From Plumapathes pennacea (lineage: Eukaryota > Cnidaria > Anthozoa > Antipatharia > Myriopathidae), in the NCBI GenBank assembly GCA_964036295.1, contig OZ038472.1, forward strand, positions 10,102,068 through 10,166,067: a stretch of 64,000 bases of DNA. Reading direction: 5' to 3'. A program made the translations under genes and the position numbers. Within the stretch, counting starts at the first letter, position 1. The number at the start of each line of letters is the position of its first letter. Under the pieces are notes generated by a model, which saw only the letters and a list, made by a program, of their open reading frames with translations, did no database searches and had not been told where the DNA came from. Shown here piece after piece: positions 10,468 to 21,109 of the stretch.

Positions 10468-12460
10468 ATGGAGGATGAAGAAGATGAAACGAGGGACATA
10501 GCTACCGCTTGCTTAAAATGTGTGTTAATTGCTGTTTTAGTTGCTCGCCACCAAAAACGTCAAAAGCAGCGGAAAATTTGGATAAAACCGTGGATCGCTA
10601 CGAGAGAAACAGATGGGGCGTTTCACCACTTGCTGAAAGATCTCGAGGGTGACCACGAACACTACAGAAATTACTTACGTTTAGACCTAGCCACCTTTGA
10701 AGAGTTACTGAACAAAGTGTATCCTCTTTTGGCCGAGAAGAAAGACACCCACATGAGGAATGCCATATCTCCCGCCCGCCCCCCCCCCCCCCCCCCCCTG
10801 AACAGCTTGCCGTGACAGTTCGCAGATGAGTCGTATACAAGTCTACAATATCAGTTCCGGATCAACAAAGGAACACTCTCACTACTTATTCCTACCGCGT
10901 GCAAGGCCATTTCTATTGTTCTCGCACCATGCACTGTATGTCCCAGCACTAAGGATGAATGGTTGGAGATCGCTGATCGTTTCCAACGCAGATGGCAGCT
11001 CCCAAATTGCCTTGGTGCGATCGATGGGAAGCACGTCAGGATCCTGCATTCTCCTGGAACTGGGTCAGATTACTTTAATTACAAAGGTTATTTTAGCATT
11101 GTGTTAATGGCAGTTGTGGGCCCCGATGCAGAATTTATCTTTGCTGATGTTGGATGCCAAGGCCGCATAAGCGATGTAGGAGTTTTGAGAAACACAGCGT
11201 TTTACCAAGCTCTAGAGGCAAACAAATTGAACATCCCAGATCCAAAACCTCTTACTTTCAATGAGCTCAGAGTCTCTGAAGACTGGAACCTCATTATATC
11301 ATACTAGTTCGTGGGAGATGATGGTTTCAGCCTGACCCCAAACATAATGAAGCCGTATCCAAAACAAGGCTTGACTGAAGAGCAGAGGATCTTTAACTAT
11401 AGACTGTCACGTGCTCGAAGAGTGAGCGAGAATGCATTCGGTGTTCTTAGTGCCAAATTTAGGGGAGTGGACAAAACACTGACCCCCGCTACCATATGAC
11501 TACCCAAATGGACTACCCCTGAAAATCATTTAAAAGGCGGAAAACAACTGTTCGAAGGACGCTCAACATCTATTTTACACATACCTTTCGCTTTTGCTTA
11601 AGAAATTGTTCAATGCGACCCATATTCTCTTGTTGGCGCCGTTTTGTCTTAGCAGGCACTATATGTAAGACTTATATAGTGTACTATGCAACATACGCTG
11701 ACCAGCAGACAAACTTGCATTACTCGAAGAACAGTTACTGTATGGTGAAATTTTCAGCGTTCCTCAGGGCTCAGTAAGCCATATTCAAGCCTTGCTTCTG
11801 TTACGCTGGTTATTGCGCAGTCTGAGTTGCCATCTGCAGATTGAAATTTTTACCAAAAAAGTTCCTTAGTCATTTACTCTAATATCTCAAATAAAAAATC
11901 AAGACAGATTGTTACGGACGCCAGAAGCGACTTTCATTCAGCTGGAAATTAGTTTCTGTTTTAGGTTGATTAACTAATAACTCTCGGCACGGAGACCAAT
12001 GTGCGCGAGTGCGGTTTCGCAAGTTGTAATTTGAGTCGAGAAGAGCATGCGAGAGAAGTGAATCAATAAAGGCAATTGAAGATTTAATACAGTCCTCTGA
12101 GTCGATACCACAGATGGATATTTGATATTCGATGCAACAAGATTTATCTGATGAAAATCTCATCTTTGCTCGTTGCTCGTCAGTCGCCACCAACGTGAGA
12201 GGCCTGGATGCAACTTTGAGCGTTGCCAGTGCTACCAGTCAGCGGATGCTGACATTTTGAAATGGCGCCCAAGACAACGGATCGCATTGAACATTTTCTC
12301 AAGCAAAAGCGAAAGGTATGTGTAAAATAGACATTGAATGTGCTTCAAACAGTTGTTTTTCGCCTTTTAAATGATTTTCAGGGGTAGTCCATGGACTGGG
12401 GGTCAGTGTTTTGTCCACTCCCCAAAAGTAGAGTATTTCAGAAGCACACACCGCAATAAA
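10468..12460 (+). pseudogene. HARBI1-like Harbinger transposase, broken
   Basis: The fragment starts at ATG 10468 and reads through the N-terminal helix-turn-helix-like region (WIKPWIATRETDGAFHHLL). It then meets a poly-C run at 10779-10798 that destroys the frame; the intact family has an ...AIP.ERLA-like stretch here. After a further shift it resumes (SYTSLQYQFRINKGTL) and contains the DDE_Tnp_4 landmarks: AIDGKHV with the first catalytic Asp (about 11020), a G-R-I-S-D motif with the second, a TAG stop at 11305-11307, FVGDDGFSL, and RARRVSENAFG with the catalytic Glu. The frame is then cut at AKF by an inverted-repeat insertion and picks up again at 12430 with RVFQKH. The element can no longer make its own transposase. 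Confidence 0.85.
11462..12423. mobile_element. Inverted-repeat element nested in the Harbinger transposase
   Basis: The left arm (11462-11650) and right arm (about 12255-12423) are reverse complements, beginning GGGGAGTGGACAAAACACTG at the left end and ending with its complement at the right. They flank about 600 bp with no recognisable gene. The insertion splits the transposase codons: AAATTT plus one A on the left, and AGA GTA TTT CAG resuming at 12430. A TAG triplet occurs at both junctions and could be a 3-bp target duplication. Six extra bases (AAAAGT) sit next to the right end. Confidence 0.75.
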
Positions 12461-13441
12461 CTTGATTGACATATGGCGCGCGGAAAACATGTCACTTTGG
12501 TCACAACGTACCACGATTCAAAAATAATTTACATCTTTTAGTAAGGGAGTTGTATAATAAATAACTTATTACACAACAAATGATATTCTTCTGCATCACA
12601 AAAATTATATTATGTTTTATATTAAAAGTTGATTTTGGATTTTTGGAAAATGGATTTTGAATTTTGGAAAGTAGATTTTGTCGTTGTTGAAGACAATGAA
12701 TTGTGTGCAAAGTTTTATACCAATTAAATGATTGAAGCCAAGAAAATGGTGACAATCTTTATTCAGAAATACAACATACCACTTAGTTGAAATAGATATT
12801 ACCAGTAACTACATAATAATTAGAAATACATAAATAACTATTCCAATAATATCTCAAAATCACTAGACAAGCACCTAATCTGTTCTATACATGCACCTTA
12901 AAGAAAAATAAACTAGCTACTCAAACAATAAAATACCAGTCACCAATACATTTAAACTACTACAAATAGTCTAAATAAATAAAAATTGCAGACGACCTAA
13001 CCTAATCCTGAAATGTAAATACTGTATTGTAAAAATGCGTGATGATTTTCATGCTTCTTTTAAGATGATTCTATCTCTCAGTTGCTAGTCTGCAAGCATA
13101 CCTCAGGGATCTTTTGAAATTTGTGAACACAACAGGTGATTCTGATGCATAATGTCACTCTAGTGTTTTGTGCCTATACTGATTGTTCTCTGAACAGAAT
13201 ATAAGGTGGAAGGGGGTGCACTTTTAAACCCCTTCTAAACTACAAGCTTCAAAGCCTCACGTTCACCAAACTGATATATCACTTGGAGTTACTGAAAAAG
13301 AAATTTGAAGTTAGAAGACTGGATCAGAAAATATTCAGGTCAAGATCCTTTGGGAAATTTACTGCACTGATTAAATTGCTCAGCCTCTATCCCAGGCTTT
13401 ATATTTGTTCTTGGCTTATCCTGAGCATTTCCAGGAAGTTC
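12461..13441. other. AT-rich non-coding stretch
   Basis: No gene is supported. It lies downstream of the minus-strand membrane-protein gene and may include its 3' UTR. Confidence 0.4.
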
Positions 13442-14293
13442 TTATTTCCTGGTTTGTTCCAGGTATTTGAGGCACATGGTAACAGCAAAAACAAGTATTC
13501 CCTGAGTCACAGTTGCAGTAAAGTTGTCAGAAAAGTAAGCTTGTCCCACCTCAGTAAAAACAATAATTAGCAAAACAAAGGCAATGAAATAGAAAATGAA
13601 TTGAACAATTACCTCAAGACCAGACCATTTAAATTTTACTGAATATTTGTGATATTGATAAACTGAATAAAACAAGATAAACGAGCAAGAGCTAATGGCT
13701 GCTATAATTAGCATTGCCCAAAATGGCTCTGTAATAAATCCAAGGAAAATCCACAGAACATGGTGAATTGTACTAAATATTGATGGGTAAACTGCAATAT
13801 AAATCCAACACTTTTCTTTTGATTTGCAACACTTTTCTTTTGATTTGCAACACTTGTAGAAGTACCACAACAAGCACCCCCCAAAAAGTAATGACTTAAT
13901 AACAAAATACATAATAAAACAGCAGTCATTTCTTTTTTTACAAGTATGACAAGCACGTTTTGTAACAACAGCTAATATGATTGATCCAATCAAAAAAGAA
14001 CACAGTAAAAACACTTTTGCTTTTACTGCTGCTATGTATGCTTTTTTTTCCTTTGGAATTTCATCTTCCTTTGTTATCTTGTCAATCTCTTTCTCATACT
14101 GCTCATACTGCTCTAAAATCGGAATCACATACTGGAATGCAAAAATGCTGGAAATGATGGAAACAATCAGGATAATCCAGCAAACTCCATTCAAGATTCC
14201 AGTGAGTGCTACTTTCCCATGGCCTTTAGTGACACACCTGGCTGTGTTCTGACTTGGGTCTGGTGCACTTGGTCTGACAGCCATGCTCTGTAA
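13442..14293 (-). CDS. Multi-pass membrane protein, exon 2 (transmembrane part)
   Basis: This is the 3' coding exon of a gene whose first exon is at 17100-17555. It adds 283 residues and contains about seven hydrophobic segments (counted from the internal Met at 14284: about 29-50, 90-108, 121-142, 160-183, 189-208, 222-244 and 261-274). Charged loops separate them, including an acidic-basic stretch (EKEIDKITKEDE) after the first segment. A short internal duplication gives KSKEK twice (CCKSKEKCCKSKEKC). The acceptor is CAG|TTACAG at 14294; both it and the alternative 6 bases further are in phase 0 and join in frame to exon 1. I do not recognise the family and assign no function. It would sit in a membrane with the exon 1 part outside or in the lumen. 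Confidence 0.6.
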   Translation of the reverse strand, partial: LQSMAVRPSAPDPSQNTARCVTKGHGKVALTGILNGVCWIILIVSIISSIFAFQYVIPILEQYEQYEKEIDKITKEDEIPKEKKAYIAAVKAKVFLLCSFLIGSIILAVVTKRACHTCKKRNDCCFIMYFVIKSLLFGGCLLWYFYKCCKSKEKCCKSKEKCWIYIAVYPSIFSTIHHVLWIFLGFITEPFWAMLIIAAISSCSFILFYSVYQYHKYSVKFKWSGLEVIVQFIFYFIAFVLLIIVFTEVGQAYFSDNFTATVTQGILVFAVTMCLKYLEQTRK

Positions 14294-15440
14294 CTGAGAA
14301 CAACAGACGTGATGAGAACAATATAACTCTTGACAAAAATATGGTGCTTTGAATATGCTTTCAGTTTTAGTCAGTCAATCACCAGGTACCTGGGTCCTAT
14401 TTTGATTCTAGAATGAATGGAAGATTTTGCTCCTGATAAAATGTTTTTTTTTTTTGGACAACTAAAATCTTTAATTCTTTGCTGATCAACCTGCTGGGTT
14501 CAAATGAACATTAGATCTCTGTCATGTCTTGAAATATTTTCTGCATATCCTTGCTAAAAACGAGTGCACTATACAAAATTGTAAATATATTCTATTTCAG
14601 ACAAGCCTCAAATACAAATTAGATGAATTTCAACACCTGCATAAGACTGTATGTGAAATTCTAGCAATATACTATCAATAATAAATGTATGTTCTGACAA
14701 AAGCAGGTACACTCCCCCTCAAGAATAGCTTGGCTTTATAAGATTGTGCATCTTTCAGTTTGCATTGAAAGTGCCAATTCCAACAAAGAACATACATGTA
14801 CAAAACAGAACCAGCCATGTAGGATTTACTTCCAGTTTAGCAGGATGTTTAGAGCTATCAGGGAGCTATGCAGTGACCAAAAGTGTACAGTTAGGTTTAG
14901 ACAGTAAGACAAGACTTACAACTACTAAACTTGTAAATTATAAACATGTTTTATACTGAAAGGCCCATTGCAGCTTTGCATGCAAATTTAATAGAGGTAA
15001 ATGTGGCTGGAGTCTTGCAATGTATCCAAATTGAATATGCTTATATGACAGTCACCTATATGAATCTCTTGGAATAAATGCTGATTCAAGTCGCTTACAT
15101 GTTTATAATATTTAGCACATTATGACCATAATACCAGCATGCAAGGTCCAAAAGGCCCTTCGCAGGCTCTGTTCACATGATTCAAAATAATTAATCACCT
15201 CATGCTTTATGAGTGCCACAAATGAAAAATATGAAATAAAAAATTGAAATATGAAATAGAAATATATTTGTAAATAAGTAAATGAATAAATATATAAATA
15301 TGAGCATTGAAAAATATGTACACATGCAAATAACATGAGTATACATCAACTTTGGCAACACTCAAAAGTTCAGAAATATTAAGAAGATTTGTAATGGAAA
15401 GGTTGCTGGCTGGCATGACTAGCTTGCTAGCCTGAAGTGT

Positions 15441-15570
15441 CTGCAAATTTCATGCCTAATATTCTATTGACCTGAAATTTTGCATCTTGACATATATTTC
15501 TGGCACTGCAAATTTCATGCTTAATATTCTATTGACCTGAAATTTTGCATCTCGACATATATTTCTGGCA
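15441..15570 (+). repeat. Two tandem copies of a 65-bp unit
   Basis: The unit ctgcaaatttcatgc...tttctggca occurs at 15441-15505 and again at 15506-15570, with two or three differences. It is a recent local duplication inside the intron. Confidence 0.9.
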
Positions 15571-16378
15571 CTCATAAAGCCTGTGTGATGAATTTTCAGT
15601 CAAGTGGTGAATTGGGTCATTTGACCAGATCCTGCAAAGGGCCTATCAGGTAGCATGTGTAAAAAAGGAAATAGTATGCATCTTTTTCCTTCTCTTTCAT
15701 AAATACTCGCTGGCTTGGACAATACCCCCCCCCCCCCCCCCCTCCCCAACCACTAACTTGATTAGGCATTCACTAGCATCAAAAACTGACCCCATATTGC
15801 CATATGTCAGATGTCTAACTCTATGCAACGAAGATCAACCAGGTTACCCAACTGACCATGAACAGTGGACATGGTTCTGAGACAGCCATGCACAACCAAA
15901 ATGACTGATCAAGGTTTATTTGCAAAAAAATTAATAGGAATGTGATGTATGCCACAAATATCCCCCCTCCCCCCTCCCCTCATTTTCATTCTGTCAACTT
16001 TGAACACTAAAAGTAGTAGAGAAATAAGGCAAATGACATGCATTTAGATGCTTGGTGATTCATTTTTCTACTTTACATTTCCCACATCTTAATTCACATA
16101 CTGTAGCATTTATTGTTGGCCAAGAATACAGTACCTCTTGTTGTCATCTCATCTTTTTAAATAAGACCCCGTCTCTCTTTTAAGGTATTTTAATGTCTGT
16201 CATTGATACCAAATATGGCAAACATTATCACACAATTATTGATGTCACAAGTGTTTTCATATTTTTTTAACTGATGGAGGTCTAAAAAAGTGTTTCAATT
16301 TTCTTTAATATTTTTACTTCAAAAGGTTTTTACGATTCTCTAAATTTTAACAAATGTGATAAATTTTCACAGTTTACA

Positions 16379-16589
16379 TTAACCCTTTCACTCCCAAGTT
16401 CAAAATGCAGATTCTCCCAACCTTTTATAAGGAAATTATATAAGAGATGTAGTGAGAATTGATAGTTTAATCAGGTATTGTCTGAGCAAGGTATTAAAAG
16501 CCAAGTTCTCCTTACTGTATGATATTTTTGTGCTGCTGAAATGGAAGGAGAAAGTTGAACTTGATCACTCTTGGGAGTGAAAGGGTTAA
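16379..16589. mobile_element. MITE-like element, TTAACCCTTTCACTCCCAAG family
   Basis: About 210 bp is bounded by perfect inverted ends (TTAACCCTTTCACTCCCAAG and its complement). Relatives in this window are at 30203-30413, 37515-37721 and 53667-53868. Partial or diverged copies are at 18178-18357 and 20617-20740. The interior is shared too, for example TGAGAATTGATAGTTTAATCA. Confidence 0.85.
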
Positions 16590-17099
16590 AATCTCATAAG
16601 AAAAAGTTTGAAGCATAATATCACAATCTGAGACACTTTTTTATACCCCCATAAGTTCTTTCATATGCCATTGGTTTCATTTCAATAACCAATTATTGGT
16701 TATAAATTGAGGGACAAGTCTAACATAATAAAATATAAATTCTACAACATCACTGATTGTGGAATAGGTTCCCCCAAGCTCAATATTCTTGGCAACCACC
16801 ACCCAGGGTTTTCACATTTTAGTTTATTAAATTAGTTTAGGTTATTAAATTTGTCATACACACTCTAAATAAATACAACACAATGGAGTGTTATGGCAGC
16901 TGAGGAAGAAACAGGACTTGCGTCCCAATTGACATCCAACTCATAACAAGAAATCTAAGATATAATAAAAATAATAAACCACTAACTATAAACTATAGAC
17001 TTGGGGGGGGGGGGGGGGGGGGGGGATACCTTAAGCCCCCTTCTACAAATAAGCTCCCGGATGTCAGACAAAGCAAGCTAGTGTAAGTACATGACTTAC

Positions 17100-17555
17100 C
17101 CTTGAAAGAAAATAGATGCTCTGTTTCCATTCCATAAAATCAAAACGGCATTTCTCCGGCAGTTTGATACACAATTCTGTCTGCCTCCTGTTCGGCCAAA
17201 TCGTCAACAAAGAAAAAAAGTTCATGGTGCACATACTAACATGTTCTCCGATTACGTATAAACATGCCACACTCCACGTGAACTTCTGATTACTCTCACT
17301 TGAATCCAAATTACACGCCTCAGTTGAATTTACAGAAACAGACGATTCGTTCACAAACGTGACATTGATCTTTATCAAGAGAGATGGTGACTGTAACGGA
17401 GGGAAAACAGCTTCTGAAATTCGGTGATAGTTATTCCACGGTGGAGCCGAAGAAGTAAAGTACTTCAAGATTTGGTCTTTGGTGCACTTCGCAGAGACGG
17501 CGGCGAAAATAACGAGCACCACGAATGCAACTACCTTCCAATGCATGATAAACAT
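17100..17555 (-). CDS. Multi-pass membrane protein, exon 1 (signal peptide and extracellular part)
   Basis: The exon starts at ATG 17555 with a clear signal peptide (WKVVAFVVLVIFAAVSA) and continues for 152 codons. This extracytoplasmic region has eight or so cysteines and N-glycosylation sequons (NVT, NES, NST). It ends at the strong donor AGG|GTAAGT at 17100/17099 in phase 0. The acceptor at 14294 is also phase 0, so the two open frames join as ...YFLSR|LQSMAVR..., giving about 435 residues. Topology: an extracellular cysteine-containing domain followed by about seven membrane segments. That layout resembles a receptor or channel-like protein, but I find no diagnostic motif. Confidence 0.6.
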
Positions 17556-18668
17556 AAGTTACAAAGTGGTATCCCAGCAGTCTTCGAAATCTGAATCAAT
17601 CGACTGCGGGCGGTCTGACGCGTCTGTTCTCCGCCACTCCCTTTGTTTTACGCTGGGGGTGGGGTGAGGGTAAAATGGAGCACAATGATACGGGGTCGAA
17701 ATATTGACCATACTTTCGTAAAAAAAAACTTTCAAAAAATGCACGCGACAACACGATTTTTGAACCTCTTTTTTTTAGTCCAGCCTTTCTTGCCGACCCT
17801 TTAAAATACAAAAATATATACATACCTTTTCTTATACACAGGCTTGTAAAGGGACCTTTTTTGGGCAGAGCCTCGCCGTGTAGCCGATCATGGGGAGTAT
17901 CCCCTCCCCCTTCGGTCCACAATGCTGGCGCAAGAGAGCAGTAGAATTGACGTCTATTTCAAATAGTTTTGCAGTCACTGAAAGCTATTTCGAGAAGATA
18001 TCGATTTGTAAGCGGGATAGGAAATTGTTTTATGCACAAAGTGACAGGGCGTCAGTAAACTTCCGGTCAGAGAAGTGACCGGAAATAAATAAAGTACAGA
18101 TAAAGGGATAGGAGAGGGTCACACGTCTTTTTACTGAGACCAAGGGAGATCCAGGACATTTTTTTTTAATCTAAAACAAATTCCTCTTCAAATTTCTCCT
18201 TCATTCTCATGTATCATACAGTATGGAGAATTTGCCACTTTATTGTTCACTCAAATGGAAACTGATTGGCCTATTAATTCTCACTACATCACCCATACAT
18301 TTTCTTCTTCAATAGTTAGGAGAATTTGTATTCTGCGCTCAGTAGTGAAAGGGTTAATCTTCACACTACAGAAACATTCGCACCACTCACTCTCCAGTGT
18401 TGCAATGAACCTAAACAACACGGCGACATGTTGTCTCAACTTTAAAAGGTCTTAATAAAGGTTAGCAAGTACTAGTCTTCTTCAAGTTCAATGTACTTTT
18501 TTCCTGAGGAAAACAGTGAAAAAAATCCAAGGCATGTTATGCGCCGAAACGTTCGTTACATAATCAGCGAATTTAACGAATGACAATTGTTGAAATTTCC
18601 CAAACGTCAAAACTGATCAAAAGTGCCTTACTTTAAAAATTGATAAAAATAAAAAATAAAAACGTCTA
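17556..18668. other. Upstream flank of the membrane gene, repeats only
   Basis: No gene is supported. Positions 18178-18357 hold a diverged copy of the TTAACCC-type MITE, ending in GTGAAAGGGTTAA. Confidence 0.4.
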
Positions 18669-18853
18669 CAGTACACGTTGGTTGTGATCGTCCGAGTTAG
18701 AGTAGTCTTCAGGAAGACTGTTGTTGTTGACTGACGTTTCGACCAGCTGAAGTCATTTTCAGAATCAAGTGAAGAAGTTTCGACGAAATGTCAGTCAACA
18801 ACAACAGTTCCTCGAGACAACTCTCACCCGGACGATCACAACAAACGTACTGT
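18669..18853. mobile_element. Imperfect palindromic repeat, about 185 bp
   Basis: The outer arms ACAGTACACGTTGGTTGTGA and its near-complement at 18830-18853 enclose inner arms that also pair (TTGTTGTTGACTGAC with GTCAGTCAACAACAA). Fragments of the same family (GAAACGTCAGTCA) occur near 50895-50945. It is a non-coding foldback repeat. Confidence 0.75.
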
Positions 18854-20304
18854 TCACGCTCCTGGCTTTAAACCATTTGCCAAATAAAATGTCTGAAACT
18901 AAATATCAAAATTAATTCGCTCTTAAGGTTTTGTAGGCAAGTTAATGGAGCATCGGAAAAAGTATCTTAGGATTTTTTTATGACCTTTACGACGATGCAC
19001 AAATTTTCGTCCAAGAGGAGCTCGCAAATCTATATTGAAACCTTAAGACCATGAATTTATCGCACTAGCAACGCCGTACTATCGGCTGAATAAGCATTTC
19101 ATACATAACTGTTAAACTATTACACAATATTTTTTAGATATCCTTCTTGAAAAAATATAAAAGCACTAAAAAAGGAGCATAAAAGTTATCAAAGGATACA
19201 TAAAGAAATAAAACCTACATAGTCTCACATGTCAGAAATCTGCCGACTGTCAACAAATTACGACAGACAACTGATAACTGACAAGTATAACTGATAGTCG
19301 GTAGAAAGCTACTATGTTCATTGCTACTATATTCATTATAATTTAGACTGACCAAACCGGAAGGACGAGTTTTACCCTGTGTAATATTGTTACACCACTA
19401 GTGTATATCTAATATTCCGTTACTAGTATTTTTTAATAATAAATTATTAAAAAATTAATATTAATTATTTTTGAAATAATATGTCAAAAATAAAATAAAG
19501 TAAGAAAGAAAAACATTGCTATTAATATATCCTGTGTGAACTTCTCACACTTAAGATTCACATGTTTCTGACAACGAGTAGCAGAACTTTCAAACAACTT
19601 GGTTTTGCTTTGCTATTTTTGTCAAGAATAAATTCGTACTTTACGTACTTTTCAAACTACAACTTTTTGTCTACTTCAAACGCCAAACTTCTCGTTTGTA
19701 TAAACCTATTGCTTATTAATTTGGCTGACCGACGTAAATTACAGAATTCAATCCCTTTGATGACACGTCGACTTACGACGACAATAAAAAAAAATAAAAG
19801 CAGTCCTAACTGTTCACTGGGTAATACATAATCTATGTCTTAGATTCGGTCCATGAGAAGTTCGACGTATGAAACGGTGTCGGACTTTAAACGTTCCATT
19901 CGCCTGCCCTTGCAAAATTCATTTGCATATTTATTGCATTTAATTAAATAATACGTTGAACGTCTAGTGAACAAAATACTTAAACTAGATTTGCCACATA
20001 TAAAAGCAGTTCGACCATTGAACTGGCCCAAGTGCCGTGGTCATATTTTTGAAACTTTGACATGGAACTATATGATAACGGAATGTAGGAACTACTTTAG
20101 CCAAATTGTCTAGTTCATTCCCTTGATAATGTCTAACACTATATACGCCTGGCATGTATGCATTACAAATCCTAGCGGAGGTATAGCTGGTGGAACTTTA
20201 CAGGATTACAAAGACACAGAAGAAATGCACCTCAGCCCTCATCCAAACGGCATTTCTAATCCCTGCAACAGCAAACATGTGACAAGGTTATAAGGTATGA
20301 CTAA
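18854..20304. other. AT-rich intergenic stretch
   Basis: No gene is supported. The 89-codon frame at 19562-19831 has no recognisable domain. Confidence 0.35.
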
Positions 20305-20515
20305 AGGCCCGTCCAAACGAATACAAAACCGCCCAACATTGGGTGATATTGGGCATGCTGCATGAAAGTGTTGGACTCGTTTAGCCAACATGTTTTACGA
20401 TGTTGCATGATATTGGAGGAAGTTTGCTATCTGTAAGACATTCTGTACAACATCGTCCAACATTTCTTTTGTTCTTGGGTTTTGGTGAACGATGTTTGAT
20501 TCGTTTGGACAGCCT
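20305..20515. mobile_element. Harbinger-like MITE
   Basis: The left end AGGCCCGTCCAAACGAATAC pairs with the right end TTCGTTTGGACAGCCT. The interior repeats AACAT and TGTTG motifs on both strands. No target duplication is clear. The terminal sequence resembles the GGCCCGTTTACAC end of the Harbinger element at 10.3 kb. Confidence 0.6.
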
Positions 20516-21073
20516 GTACAACATTGCTTGATTCATGCAAGCGCATTAGAACTTAATTATACACCGTAGTAGTCCCAGAATCATTATCGTCTACGGCATG
20601 TTTTAAACATGTTGGACATAACGAAAATTGATAGTTTAATCAACAAGTCGCCATCAAATGCCAAGTTCGCCATACTGTAGTGTATGGTATATCTCTGGGA
20701 AGAGATTGAAATACAAAATCGAAGTTTATCACTCTCGGCTGAGTAAAAAGGCTCATTTTTCTCGACGCAGCCCAACTTCCGATCATAGCTAAGCGGTTTA
20801 ATTCAGATTTTGATGATTTGTCCAAGGGTTTTCGTTTTGTTGTTATGCCAACACGTATGACGTCAATCGTGCAAAAAATAATACTGGTGCACAAAGGTAC
20901 TTCTTATTGCTAAGCATAATTATTATATGAAGAGAGCTCCTTAGAGCCTCTCAGTCCAAATATCAGATTTCTCTAGTGGAGTGTTATGGTTATAATTTAC
21001 TCTACATAAACTAACGACAGCTGACAGAAAGTCCCTACCTTACTTTCTCTGCAACAATCACAAACCTAGGACT

Positions 21074-21109
21074 TCATGGAGATGTGGTATATTCCAGCAA
21101 CTTAGTTGT
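21074..21109 (-). CDS. Candidate terminal exon of the minus-strand death-domain gene
   Basis: The acceptor TTCTCTTCCAG at 21110 is followed in phase 0 by TTKLLEYTTSP and TGA. It resembles the short last exon of the plus-strand partner (...DELLQRCYP, stop) in length and in a shared LL. It is the weakest exon of the model; without it the frame would end VC-stop just after the donor. Confidence 0.4.
   Translation of the reverse strand, partial: TTKLLEYTTSP

Larger units (their letters stand above)
10306..12520 (+). mobile_element. PIF/Harbinger transposon remnant
   Basis: The sequence GGCCCGTTTACACATCC at 10309 looks like a Harbinger-type left terminal repeat. It follows a TTAA-like flank and precedes a HARBI1-type transposase reading frame. 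I cannot find the matching right terminal repeat; the right limit given is where transposase similarity fades. A separate inverted-repeat element interrupts it at 11462-12423. Confidence 0.65.
14294..17099 (-). other. Intron of the multi-pass membrane gene
   Basis: About 2.8 kb lies between the donor GTAAGT (17099) and the acceptor at 14294. It contains the tandem repeat at 15441-15570, a TTAACCC-type MITE at 16379-16589, a poly-C tract (15725-15742) and a poly-G tract (17003-17025). No further exon is obvious. Confidence 0.5.

Noticed and set aside
19562..19831. 89-codon frame with hydrophobic start
   Set aside because: It is AT-rich, has no domain, splice context or second copy, and ends in a lysine-rich low-complexity stretch.
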